From positions 248,001 through 312,000 of the forward strand of contig NZ_FOZL01000002.1 of the NCBI RefSeq assembly GCF_900114625.1: DNA of 64,000 bases, given 5' to 3'. This document shows, piece after piece, positions 25,609 to 33,359 of this stretch. A model generated the notes under the pieces. The model had not been told where the DNA came from. It saw only the letters and a program-made list of their open reading frames with translations, and did no database searches. This DNA comes from Granulicella pectinivorans (GTDB lineage: Bacteria > Acidobacteriota > Terriglobia > Terriglobales > Acidobacteriaceae). The position numbers and the translations under genes were made by a program. Within the stretch, counting starts at the first letter, position 1. Each line of letters begins with the position of its first letter.

Positions 25609-26700
25609 ATGCGTGGTTGGAGTTTTCCGTTCGGTCGAATCCTCGGTGTACAAGTCAGAATGCACGCGTTCTTCCTCATCCTGCTCGGTCTCTCGATCAG
25701 CTACGGAGCCTCTCGCGCCAACAGCGGAGGACGCGGCCTCCTCCTCTGGATCAGCCTCTGCCTCGCCGTCTTCCTCCGCGAAGCCGCCCGCGCCATCGCC
25801 GCCGCCTACTTCGGCCTTGAACTCCGCGGACTTCTCCTCCTCCCCACCGGAGGCGTTCCCACCTACACCGTCCCCGAGGCCGACCAACCCGCCGCCACCC
25901 GCCAGATCATGGCCCTCGTTGGCCCCGTCGCCAACATCGCCTTCGGCCTCGTCGTCGGAGCCCTCATCCTCACCATCGCGCCTGAGCTCAACCTCTACGC
26001 CCGCCCCTGGGTCGTCCCCGAGCATCTCCTCAAGGCCCTCGTCTGGATCAACCTCCTCCTTGGCCTCGTCAACCTCCTGCCCGCCGCGCCCCTCGACGGT
26101 GGCCGCCGCCTCCGCAACGGTCTCGATCAGGCCGCCCGCACCGCCACACGCTCCAAACAGCTCGCCTCCATGGGACAGATCGTCGCCGTCGGCCTCATCC
26201 TCGCCGGCATCCTCACCGGCTCCACCGTCCTCATGGTCTTCGGCTTCTTCTGCCTCATCGGAGCCCACATGGAGGACCAGGGCCTCATCCTCCAGACCGA
26301 GGTCGACACCGTCACCATGCGTGACGTCATGCTCACCGACTACACCACCCTCTCCGCCTCCGACACCCTCGAAGACGCCCTCGAACGCGCCGTCCACTCC
26401 CTCCAGGACGTCTTCCCCGTCGTCCGCGGAGGCTTCATCGTCGGCGCCGTCTCCCGCCAGTCCATCGCCGAAGCCCTCGCCGCCGGCGGCAACAGCTACG
26501 TCCAGGGCGTCATGGCCCGCACCTTCGAGGTAGCCCGCCCCGAAGACTCCCTCGTCCAGACCCTCCGCCGCATCTCCGGCGCCGGCTCCACGCAGTTCAT
26601 CCCCATCCTCGATGGAGAACGCGTCCTCGGCATCATCACCCCCCACCATCTGGCGCAGTCCATCCCCCTCCGCGGCCACCTCACCCGCCGCGAAAAATAA
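25609..26700 (+). CDS. S2P-family membrane protein with CBS pair, catalytic His lost
   Basis: 363 residues, about six hydrophobic segments in the first 225, then two CBS domains (about 235-355). The layout is that of an M50B site-2 protease: RILGVQVRMHAFFLILL start, a helix that should carry HExxH, a central GPVANIAFG, and NLLPAAPLDGGRRL, the third-ligand Asp motif. The HExxH position, however, reads LREAARAIAAAYFG: both His are Arg (CGC instead of CAC) while Glu remains. Zinc binding is therefore unlikely and the protein is probably a pseudoprotease regulated through its CBS domains. TACAAT lies 7 nt before the ATG, with no Shine-Dalgarno, so the mRNA may be leaderless. Confidence 0.85.
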   Translation: MRGWSFPFGRILGVQVRMHAFFLILLGLSISYGASRANSGGRGLLLWISLCLAVFLREAARAIAAAYFGLELRGLLLLPTGGVPTYTVPEADQPAATRQIMALVGPVANIAFGLVVGALILTIAPELNLYARPWVVPEHLLKALVWINLLLGLVNLLPAAPLDGGRRLRNGLDQAARTATRSKQLASMGQIVAVGLILAGILTGSTVLMVFGFFCLIGAHMEDQGLILQTEVDTVTMRDVMLTDYTTLSASDTLEDALERAVHSLQDVFPVVRGGFIVGAVSRQSIAEALAAGGNSYVQGVMARTFEVARPEDSLVQTLRRISGAGSTQFIPILDGERVLGIITPHHLAQSIPLRGHLTRREK

Positions 26701-26741
26701 TCGCGCCGCCGCGTCCTGCCCTCCCTCATGCGAATCGAACG

Positions 26742-27605
26742 ATGACCACCACCGACGCCCCTCTCGAACCCGGCCTCTATCTCGTCGCCACCCCCATCGG
26801 CAACCTCGAGGACATCACCCTCCGTGCCCTGCGTATCCTCCGCACCTGCGACCGCATCGCCTGCGAGGACACCCGCCAGACCCAGAAGCTTCTCAATCAC
26901 TACGCCATCCAGAAGCCCACCGTCAGCTACCACCTCCACAACGAGAGCACCCGCACCGAAGAACTCATCGCCGAGCTGAAAACCGGCGGTCGCATCGCAG
27001 TCGTCTCAGACGCCGGCACCCCCGGCATAGCCGACCCCGGAGGCTACCTGGCCCAGGCAGCCATCGCCGCCGGCATCCAGGTCTTCCCCATCCCTGGAGC
27101 CAACGCCGCCATCAACGCCCTCATCGCCAGCGGCCTCTCCACCGAAACCTTCACCTTCCACGGCTTCCTCCCCGCCAAGGAAGGCGCCCGCAAAACGGCC
27201 CTCGAAGCCCTCCCCCGCAACGCCACCCACATCCTCTACGAAGCCCCTCACCGCATCCTCGGCGCCCTCGACGACATCGCCGACGTCTTCGGCGCATCCC
27301 AGCCAGTCGTCGTAGCCCGCGAGCTCACCAAGCTCCACGAAGAGTTCCTCCGAGGCACCGCCAAGGAAGTCCAAACCACCCTCGCCGCCCGAGCCCAGGT
27401 AAGAGGCGAAATCGTCCTCCTCTTCACCCTCCAGCCCACCCAGGCCGAGGCTCCGAAACTCTCCATCGCCGCCGAAGTAGCCGCGTTAGTCAAGCAGGAA
27501 AGCATCCCCGAAAAAGACGCCCTCAAACGGGTAGCCAAATCCCGAGGCATCGGCAAAAGCGAAGCCTACCGCGAGCTCCAGCGCGAGCAAAACCGCCTCC
27601 GCTAA
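26742..27605 (+). CDS. rsmI: 16S rRNA (cytidine1402-2'-O)-methyltransferase
   Basis: 287 residues, the tetrapyrrole-methylase fold of RsmI. Marks: LYLVATPIGNLEDITLRAL, CEDTRQTQKLLNHY, VSDAGTPGIADPG, the SAM loop PIPGANAAINALIASG, and YEAPHRIL, VVVARELTKLHEEF. The enzyme methylates the ribose of C1402 in the 16S decoding centre together with RsmH. It is 41 bp after the S2P-like gene and may be co-transcribed with it. A long repeat-filled gap follows. Confidence 0.94.
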   Translation: MTTTDAPLEPGLYLVATPIGNLEDITLRALRILRTCDRIACEDTRQTQKLLNHYAIQKPTVSYHLHNESTRTEELIAELKTGGRIAVVSDAGTPGIADPGGYLAQAAIAAGIQVFPIPGANAAINALIASGLSTETFTFHGFLPAKEGARKTALEALPRNATHILYEAPHRILGALDDIADVFGASQPVVVARELTKLHEEFLRGTAKEVQTTLAARAQVRGEIVLLFTLQPTQAEAPKLSIAAEVAALVKQESIPEKDALKRVAKSRGIGKSEAYRELQREQNRLR

Positions 27606-27636
27606 CCCGCGAAGCCTTTGTGATGTAGTCGCAGAT

Positions 27637-27824
27637 GCCGTTGCCCCTTTCGTTGTCATCCCCGAAGGATCTGCTTCTGCGTTTGCGTTGCGGTTGCGGT
27701 TGCCGTTGCCGTTGCCGTTGCGGTTGCCGTTGCCGTTGCGGTTGCGGTTGCCGTTGCCGTTGCCGTTGCGGTTGCCGTTGCCGTTGCGGTTGCCGTTGCG
27801 GTTGCGGTTGCCGTTGCCGTTGCC
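27637..27824. repeat. R2 repeat with 23-copy GTTGC(C/G) hexamer array
   Basis: 27637-27686 is an R2 element: GCCGTTGCC, then GTTGTCATCCCCGAAGGATC and TGCTTCTGC. From 27687 to 27824 follow exactly 23 hexamers GTTGCC or GTTGCG without interruption. Writing each by its last base gives GGCCCGCC twice, then GC, then GGCCC, so a 48-bp block is duplicated. The frames across it are low-complexity (Ala-Thr on the minus strand), not genes. The rest of the gap 27606-28165 holds an R3 element and nothing else recognised. Confidence 0.9.
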
Positions 27825-27940
27825 GAGTTCCCGCCCACCACAAACGTGCGTCATCTCGACCGGAGCGATGGACAGCATCATCGTCCATCGCGCAGTGGAG
27901 AGACCCCCGCATTTCGCTCTTGCTTTTGCGCTTGCTTCTA

Positions 27941-28012
27941 CGTACCCCAAGGCTTCAGCCTTGGGTCTCGCAGGACTGCCAAAAGTCGGGCTTCAGCCCC
28001 TGTATTCGGCAA
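27941..28012. repeat. R3 repeat, second copy
   Basis: CCCCAAGGCTTCAGCCTTGGG, a near-perfect palindrome, is followed by GTCGGGCTTCAGCCCCTG. The arrangement matches 11388-11450. (The first run given is limited to its core: AAGGCTTCAGCCTT.). Confidence 0.6.
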
Positions 28013-28165
28013 TCCCTTCCGTCACCCGCGGAAAGCCCTCGCCAAGCCACTGAAACGCAAATCGCCGAGGAAGCGACCTACCCGTCGCTTCCTCGGCGAG
28101 CAGAATAACCTCCTCAAGCGTCTTCTCCACCAACGCAAGAAAGTCAGCCCGCTGCATAAGATTTC

Positions 28166-28570
28166 CTACTCCCGCCCAGCCACCCGATCATAAACATACC
28201 GGTCGCTCGTCGTCCCCAGCGACTCATTGAACAAGCTCGTCCCCCCCGAAGCCTGTTTCAGCTCCTCGGAAAACGTATGAATCGCCTTCAGCGCATCCGC
28301 CGTAGCCGGAATCTCCAGCGTCGAGGTCTTCAAAAACTTCTGGTATCCCTTATCCACCAGCCGAGCAATCTGCCCATTCAGCAGCCACCCAGGCTTCGCG
28401 ATCAGCTCCACCGAGCCGTCCTTGGCCTGCGCAATCTCCGCCGCGCACCCGTACTTGCGCACCTGGAATGCACCCCGTGAACCCTGCGAGGCCGGTGCTA
28501 CATCAAAATGCTGCGTGCCCAGAGCAGAGAGCACATCCTGAAAGCTGCGTACCAGTATCTTCTTTGCCAT
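28166..28570 (-). CDS. Uncharacterised protein
   Basis: 134 residues. No named domain recognised. The first half (KILVRSFQDVLSALGTQHFDV, then AFQVRKYGCAAEIAQAKDGSVEL) looks like a small alpha/beta domain; the second half is helical (KGYQKFLKTSTLEIPATADAL). There is no signal peptide or membrane helix. It is divergent from cysM with 78 bp between the starts, so the two may share a control region, but there is no further sign of a link to sulfur metabolism. No Shine-Dalgarno is evident before its ATG. Confidence 0.65.
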   Translation of the reverse strand: MAKKILVRSFQDVLSALGTQHFDVAPASQGSRGAFQVRKYGCAAEIAQAKDGSVELIAKPGWLLNGQIARLVDKGYQKFLKTSTLEIPATADALKAIHTFSEELKQASGGTSLFNESLGTTSDRYVYDRVAGRE

Positions 28571-28648
28571 AAGTTAGACTCGAAGTTAACCATCGCACAT
28601 CCGCCGCACACCTTCAAACGGATGTTCGCTACATTACGGAAGCCAGGC

Positions 28649-29584
28649 ATGATCACCGCTGTGAACACATTCGGCACAACCATCCTCGAACGAGTCGGCA
28701 ATACCCCGCTCATCCGTCTCGAGCGCATCGCCGCTCACCTCGAAGGCATCCAGATCCTCGGCAAAGCCGAGTGGGCCAACCCCGGCGGATCCGTCAAGGA
28801 TCGCGCCGCCTCGGCCATCGTCAAGGACGCCCAGTCTCGCGGATTCCTCCTCAACGGCGGTGGCCTCCTCGACGCCACCAGCGGCAACACCGGCATCGCC
28901 TACGCCATGCTCGGAGCCGCCCTCGGCTTCCCCGTCACCCTCTGTATGCCCTCCAACGTCTCCCCCGAGCGCAAACGCATCCTCTCCGCCTACGGAGCAG
29001 AGATCGTCTGGACCAACCCCGCCGACGGATCCGACGGAGCCATCCGCATGGCCCGCAAGATGTCCGCCGAGGCACCCGACCGCTACTTCTATGCCGACCA
29101 GTACTCCAACCCGGCCAACTGGCAGGCCCACTATCGCACCACCGCCAACGAAATCTGGGAGCAGACCGACGGCCAGGTCACCCACTTCGTCGCCGGCCTC
29201 GGCACCTCCGGCACCTTCGTAGGCACCACCCGCCGCCTCAAGGAACTCAACCCGAAGATCCAGTGCATCTCCATGCAGCCGGACTCCCCCTTCAACGGCC
29301 TTGAGGGCCTCAAGCACATGGCCACCGCCATCGTGCCCAAGATCTACGACCCCACGCTCGCCGACGAGAACATCGACATGGACACCGAGGTTGCCTACAA
29401 GGTCGCCAAGGACCTAGGCCGCCATCAGGGCCTGCTCGTCGGAGTCTCCGCCGCCGCCGCCGTCGCCACCTGCCTCCGGATCGCCGAGCGCGAGCACAAG
29501 GCCGGACGCGAAGCCGTCATCGTCACCATCCTCTGCGACTCCGCGGACAAATACCTCAGCGAACGCTTCTGGACCGAAGGCTAA
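28649..29584 (+). CDS. cysM: Cysteine synthase, CysM type
   Basis: About 311 residues, fold-type II PLP. ERVGNTPLIRL is the family start, the Schiff-base Lys is in NPGGSVKDRAA, DATSGNTGIAYAML is the substrate loop and GLGTSGTFVGTTRRL the phosphate loop. Its position directly ahead of a JAMM protease and a CysO-like carrier mirrors the mycobacterial cysM-cysO-mec set, where CysM uses O-phosphoserine and a protein thiocarboxylate instead of free sulfide. The ATG at 28649 has GGAAG 6 nt upstream; an ATG at 28622 is possible. The next gene starts 6 nt after the stop. Confidence 0.92.
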   Translation: MITAVNTFGTTILERVGNTPLIRLERIAAHLEGIQILGKAEWANPGGSVKDRAASAIVKDAQSRGFLLNGGGLLDATSGNTGIAYAMLGAALGFPVTLCMPSNVSPERKRILSAYGAEIVWTNPADGSDGAIRMARKMSAEAPDRYFYADQYSNPANWQAHYRTTANEIWEQTDGQVTHFVAGLGTSGTFVGTTRRLKELNPKIQCISMQPDSPFNGLEGLKHMATAIVPKIYDPTLADENIDMDTEVAYKVAKDLGRHQGLLVGVSAAAAVATCLRIAEREHKAGREAVIVTILCDSADKYLSERFWTEG

Positions 29585-29590
29585 ACAGAC

Positions 29591-30067
29591 ATGATCCACA
29601 TCCCATACAAACACTACGAAGCCCTGCGCGCACACGGCGAAGAGACCTATCCCCACGAGTGCTGTGGCATCCTCCTCGGCAGACGGGAGGCCGACGGCAA
29701 CCACGTCCACGAGATCGTCCGCGCCGGCAACACCCGCACCGACTCCGCGCACAACCGCTACCACATCGCGCCCATCGAACTCGTAAAAGCCCAGCGCCAG
29801 GCCCGCAACTCCGGCTGGGACATCGTAGGCTTCTACCACTCGCACCCCGATCACCCCGCGATGTGGTCGAGCACCGACTTCGCCGAGGCCCACTGGATGG
29901 GCTGCAGCTACATCATCACCGCCGTAGAAAAAGGCGCATCCAAAATCACGAATTCGTTCTTCCTCGCAGGAACCGGCGAGGAAGACAAGGCATTTCAGGA
30001 CGAAGGCATTACCATAGAGGTAGTGCAAACGGCTGAAACCGAGCAATTGCAGGGAGAGACAGCATGA
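29591..30067 (+). CDS. JAMM/MPN+ (M67) metalloprotease, Mec-like
   Basis: 158 residues. The JAMM motif is intact: Glu in TYPHECCGILLG, then FYHSHPDHPAMWSSTD, giving HxH, Ser and Asp. In the mycobacterial pathway Mec cuts newly made cysteine from the CysO C-terminus; in the QbsD/PdtG type of system a JAMM protein trims extra residues after the GG of a carrier. Both jobs are possible here, given the tail on the adjacent carrier. It lies 6 nt after cysM, and its TGA overlaps the carrier ATG by 4 nt (ATGA), so the three are one operon. Confidence 0.92.
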   Translation: MIHIPYKHYEALRAHGEETYPHECCGILLGRREADGNHVHEIVRAGNTRTDSAHNRYHIAPIELVKAQRQARNSGWDIVGFYHSHPDHPAMWSSTDFAEAHWMGCSYIITAVEKGASKITNSFFLAGTGEEDKAFQDEGITIEVVQTAETEQLQGETA

Positions 30068-30354
30068 AGATCCACATTCCAACGCCTCTGCGCGCGTATA
30101 CCGAAGGAAAGGAGACCATTGGCGTTACCGCCGAGAACGTGTCCGGTGCCCTCGACGCACTCACGACCCAGTTCCCTGCACTCCGCCAGCATCTCTTTAC
30201 CCCAGAAGGTAAAACGCGCTCATTCGTGAACATCTATCTGAACGACGACGATGTTCGCTACCTTCCCGAGAAGGAAGCCGCTCCTGTTCAGGAGTCCGAT
30301 GAACTGACGATCATCCCCTCGATCGCCGGTGGTTGTTGTAGCTGTTGTCTGTAA
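30064..30354 (+). CDS. MoaD/ThiS-fold sulfur carrier, CysO-like, with Cys-rich tail
   Basis: 96 residues, a beta-grasp carrier: KIHIPTPLRAYTEGKETIGV at the start, FVNIYLNDDDVRYLP in the middle, and DELTIIPSIAGG near the end. Carriers of this family are normally C-terminal GG and are adenylated and thiocarboxylated there. This one continues after GG with CCSCCL before the stop (checked on the bases at 30333-30354), so it cannot be charged until six residues are removed. The neighbouring JAMM protease is the obvious processor. It follows in overlap with that gene and precedes a MoeZ-like activator by 344 bp of repeats. Confidence 0.93.
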   Translation: MKIHIPTPLRAYTEGKETIGVTAENVSGALDALTTQFPALRQHLFTPEGKTRSFVNIYLNDDDVRYLPEKEAAPVQESDELTIIPSIAGGCCSCCL

Positions 30355-30403
30355 CAAATCTCCGCACTAATCCCAAAACAAAATTCTTATAACCAAAAGC
30401 ATC

Positions 30404-30620
30404 TGCCGTTGCAGCTGCGGTTGCCGTCGTCTTTGCGATTGCCCCTTTGGTTTGTCATCCCCGAAGGTTCTGCCGAAGGCGCCGCGGATCTGCTTCTGCC
30501 GTTGCCGTTGTGATGAGCGTGGGGCTTCAGCTCCACGAATAAAACGCAGAGAGAAGGGGCTTTAGACCCGGGCCTTTTCTCTTGCTTTTGCTCCTGAGAT
30601 ACGTCCGGGCTTTAGACCCC
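30404..30620. repeat. R2/R3 composite repeat, second copy
   Basis: CTGCCGTTGC and GTTTGTCATCCCCGAAGG lead into TGCTTCTGCCGTTGCCGTTG, then GGGGCTTCAGCTCC and two GGGCTTTAGACCC-type half palindromes. It fills most of the 344-bp gap between the carrier and the activator genes; no gene was seen there. Confidence 0.6.
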
Positions 30621-30698
30621 AGACTCTCGCATCAAGCCGCAAACGAATCCCCGCAGCACCCGCCTCATCGAATAGAAGAAGACCAAAGAAGGAACCCA

Positions 30699-31916
30699 AT
30701 GCGCCCCATCCCGACCGAAGATCTCCCGAAGCTGACCAACGACGAGATCGCCCGTTACTCCCGTCATCTCATCCTCCCTGAGGTAGGCTACGAAGGCCAG
30801 CAGCGCCTCAAGGCTGCCAAGGTCCTGTGCGTAGGCACCGGTGGCCTCGGAGCCCCGCTCGCCCTCTACCTCACCGCCGCCGGCATCGGCACCATCGGCC
30901 TCGTCGACTTCGACACCGTCGACGACTCCAACCTCCAGCGCCAGATCATCCACTCCACAGCGACAGTCGGCAAGCTCAAGGTCGACTCCGCCGAGATCAT
31001 GCTCAAGGGCCTCAACCCCCGCGTGAACGTCATCAAGCACAACACGATGCTCACCAGCGACAACGCCCTCGAGATCTTCAAGGACTACGACGTCATCGCC
31101 GACGGCACCGACAACTTCCAGACCCGCTACCTCGTCAACGACGCCTGCGTCCTGCTCGACAAGCCCAACGCCTACGGAAGCATCTTCCGCTTCGAAGGCC
31201 AGGCCTCGGTCTTCGCCACCAAGGAAGGCCCCTGCTACCGCTGCCTCTATCCCGAGCCGCCGCCGCCGGGACTCGTCCCCTCCTGCGCCGAAGGCGGAGT
31301 CCTCGGCATCCTCCCCGGCCTCGTCGGCGTCATGCAGGCCACCGAGGTCATCAAGCTCATCCTCGGCATCGGCGACACCCTCGTAGGCCGCCTGCTCTTG
31401 GTCGACGCGCTCGGCATGACCTTCCGCCAGCTCAAGCTCCGCAAGAATCCCGACTGCCCCGTCTGCGGCACGCATCCCACGGTCACCGCCCTGATCGACT
31501 ACGATCAGTTCTGCGGCATCCCCAAGCCCACCTCCACCGGTCCGCTTGAGGTCGCACAAAACCAGGAGGTAGCAGCAGTGTCCGTAGTCGACGGCATCCC
31601 CCAGATCACGGTCGAGACCCTCAAGGCCAAGCTCGACGCCAGGGAAGACATCTTTGTCCTCGACGTCCGCGAGCCCCACGAGTACCCGATCGCCAACCTC
31701 GGCGCCCCGCTCATCCCGGTGGGCGACATCGAAAAGCGCATCGCGGAACTGGCCCCGCAGAAGAACGCCGAGGTCATCGTCCACTGCCGTTCGGGAGCAA
31801 GAAGCCAGAAGGCAGCCATCGCTCTCAAGAACGCCGGCTTCACCAACGTCTCCAACCTCACCGGAGGCATCCTGGCCTGGGCCGACAAGATCGACCCCAC
31901 GATGCCCAAGTACTGA
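30699..31916 (+). CDS. moeZ: MoeB/ThiF-type adenylyltransferase with rhodanese domain
   Basis: About 405 residues. The E1-like half (1-270) has VLCVGTGGLGAPLALYL, NLQRQIIH with the Arg finger, DGTDNFQTRYL, and zinc cysteines in CYRCLYP and DCPVCG. The rhodanese half (about 300-405) has VLDVREPHEYPIA and the active Cys in VHCRSGARS. MoeZ adenylates and sulfurylates carriers such as CysO, MoaD or ThiS, so it should charge the product of 30064-30354. AAGGA is 5 nt before the ATG. A perfect terminator follows, so it closes the cluster. Confidence 0.92.
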   Translation: MRPIPTEDLPKLTNDEIARYSRHLILPEVGYEGQQRLKAAKVLCVGTGGLGAPLALYLTAAGIGTIGLVDFDTVDDSNLQRQIIHSTATVGKLKVDSAEIMLKGLNPRVNVIKHNTMLTSDNALEIFKDYDVIADGTDNFQTRYLVNDACVLLDKPNAYGSIFRFEGQASVFATKEGPCYRCLYPEPPPPGLVPSCAEGGVLGILPGLVGVMQATEVIKLILGIGDTLVGRLLLVDALGMTFRQLKLRKNPDCPVCGTHPTVTALIDYDQFCGIPKPTSTGPLEVAQNQEVAAVSVVDGIPQITVETLKAKLDAREDIFVLDVREPHEYPIANLGAPLIPVGDIEKRIAELAPQKNAEVIVHCRSGARSQKAAIALKNAGFTNVSNLTGGILAWADKIDPTMPKY

Positions 31917-31934
31917 GAAACCGAATCAGCACAG

Positions 31935-31973
31935 AAAAGACGAAGCGGGCCCATAAAGCCCGCTTCGTCTTTT
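31935..31973 (+). terminator. Rho-independent terminator of the moeZ-like gene
   Basis: Perfect 16-bp stem AAAAGACGAAGCGGGC / GCCCGCTTCGTCTTTT with a 7-nt loop, 18 nt after the stop codon; A and T ends would work in both directions. Confidence 0.92.
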
Positions 31974-32072
31974 GCCGTTGCCCTTTTGGTTGTCATCCCC
32001 GAAGGGGATCTGCTTCTGCCCTTGCCCTTGGGATGAGAGTGGGGCTTCAGCCCCGGGCCGTTGCGGTTGCCT
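31974..32072. repeat. R2/R3 composite repeat, third copy
   Basis: GCCGTTGCCC, GTTGTCATCCCCGAAGGGG, TGCTTCTGCCCTTG, then GGGGCTTCAGCCCC and GCCGTTGCGGTTGCC. ATCCCC-GAA-GGGGAT forms a short hairpin. Confidence 0.65.
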
Positions 32073-32129
32073 GTTTCACCCCACACACTGCAGAATCAAA
32101 TGCCGCCCCGCACCCGAGCAACTCCCGAC

Positions 32130-32330
32130 CCTAAATTCACCACATCGTGTCCACATTATCCATGCAAAAAACCACGTTGCATCGCACCGAAAACTACAGG
32201 TAAAACCCAAAGAAACAGGCATAAAACCCGAAGAAAATCCTAAGATTCACCACAAACCCCTAAAATCCACCACAAATGCCAAAATAGACCACGTTTGGTC
32301 CAACCACCAAAACCCAACCCACCAGACCAA
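32130..32330. other. A/C-rich gene-free stretch with scattered CACCACA motifs
   Basis: Unlike its surroundings this stretch is A/C-rich and G-poor on the + strand. It holds repeated short motifs: TTCACCACA (twice), TCCACCACAAA and ACCACGTT (twice). No gene, terminator or clear promoter is seen. It lies beyond the 3' end of the GNAT gene. Confidence 0.5.
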
Positions 32331-33323
32331 TTACCCCAAAACCGTGTTCCGAGCATCGAAGACATACGCATCGAACGTATGCGAAATCTCGAATCCCGAG
32401 TCCAGATAAAGCTCCACAGCCGCCCCGTTCGCCTCCGTTACGGTCAGCGTAATCGCCTCGCAGCCAGCCCGCGCCAGCTCATTCATGGAGTGCCGCAGCA
32501 GATGCGCCCCCAGCCTCCTTCCCCGGTACCGCGGAGCGATGCAAAGCTGCGTAATATGCGCCGTATGGAGCTGCACCCGCGAACAAAGCACGACACCCAC
32601 CAGCGCCCGCGAGGAGCGGTCCGTAATCACCCAGGACGACTTTGCCTCAAACACCCCGCACCCCGGAAATCGCACGATATTGTGCAGAAACCGGAGCGAT
32701 CCAGCCAGCGAGCAGTACTGGTCGTTGATGCGCGCGTCGATGTGCCCCTCGTACGAGGCATGAATCAGCTCCGCCGCAGGCTGATAGTCCGCCGGCATCC
32801 AGCGCCTCAACTCAAGCTCCGTCGGCAGAGGCGCGATCGCCGGAATCCCCGCCCGCGCGCGGAGCCCGACCTCCATAAACAGTCGCCGGTGCGTGTCGAA
32901 CTGTGCCTGCTGAAACGGCTCCACGATCACGGCGCTGTCATACAGCAGCAACTGCGCTTCAATCCGGTCGATCTCCGGCGAGTGCCTGAGCACCTGCAGA
33001 AGCTGCCGAAGCAGCTCCTGCGTCGTCTCGATTGCGGACATCGCATTGTTATCGACGGCGAACGCATCGCCCACCACGGCCTTGTATCCCTCGTACACAC
33101 AGAAGGTAAACCCGCAGATCTTGCCGCGATCGAGCGCCACAAACCCAGGCAGAATGCGCGAGTCCAAATACTGTAAAAGCAGCTCCGTCGCATCGCTGTA
33201 GTTCCAGCGCAGCCTCTGCTGCCACACACGGGCCTCGTTCTCGAGCAGAGGCCGAAGCTGACGCGCGGTAAAGTGGCGCACGTCGAGAATCTCGAGTTCG
33301 GTTCTGACTGCTGCTGTCGCCAT
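32331..33323 (-). CDS. GNAT family N-acetyltransferase (two-domain)
   Basis: 330 residues. The C-terminal half is a GNAT domain: ALVGVVLCSRVQLHTAHITQLCIAP, then the acetyl-CoA loop RYRGRRLGAHLL and the late NGAAVELYLDSGF. The N-terminal half (WNYSDATELLLQYLDSRIL, VGDAFAVDNNAMS) looks like a second, degenerate GNAT fold. Substrate unknown. Its start lies 36 bp downstream of the GT39 stop, on the same strand, so it probably belongs to the same transcript as the glycosyltransferase. Confidence 0.85.
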   Translation of the reverse strand: MATAAVRTELEILDVRHFTARQLRPLLENEARVWQQRLRWNYSDATELLLQYLDSRILPGFVALDRGKICGFTFCVYEGYKAVVGDAFAVDNNAMSAIETTQELLRQLLQVLRHSPEIDRIEAQLLLYDSAVIVEPFQQAQFDTHRRLFMEVGLRARAGIPAIAPLPTELELRRWMPADYQPAAELIHASYEGHIDARINDQYCSLAGSLRFLHNIVRFPGCGVFEAKSSWVITDRSSRALVGVVLCSRVQLHTAHITQLCIAPRYRGRRLGAHLLRHSMNELARAGCEAITLTVTEANGAAVELYLDSGFEISHTFDAYVFDARNTVLG

Positions 33324-33359
33324 GCGTGCCCGGTACCCTGCTTGGATATTACTGCACGG

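Noticed and set aside
27687..27824. Possible CRISPR array
   Set aside because: Units are 6 bp without spacers; no cas genes nearby.
27656..27841. Minus-strand frame coding an Ala-Thr repeat peptide
   Set aside because: It is only the hexamer array read in one frame; no ribosome-binding site. The other frames give equally regular Arg/Leu/Pro or Gly/Asn peptides.
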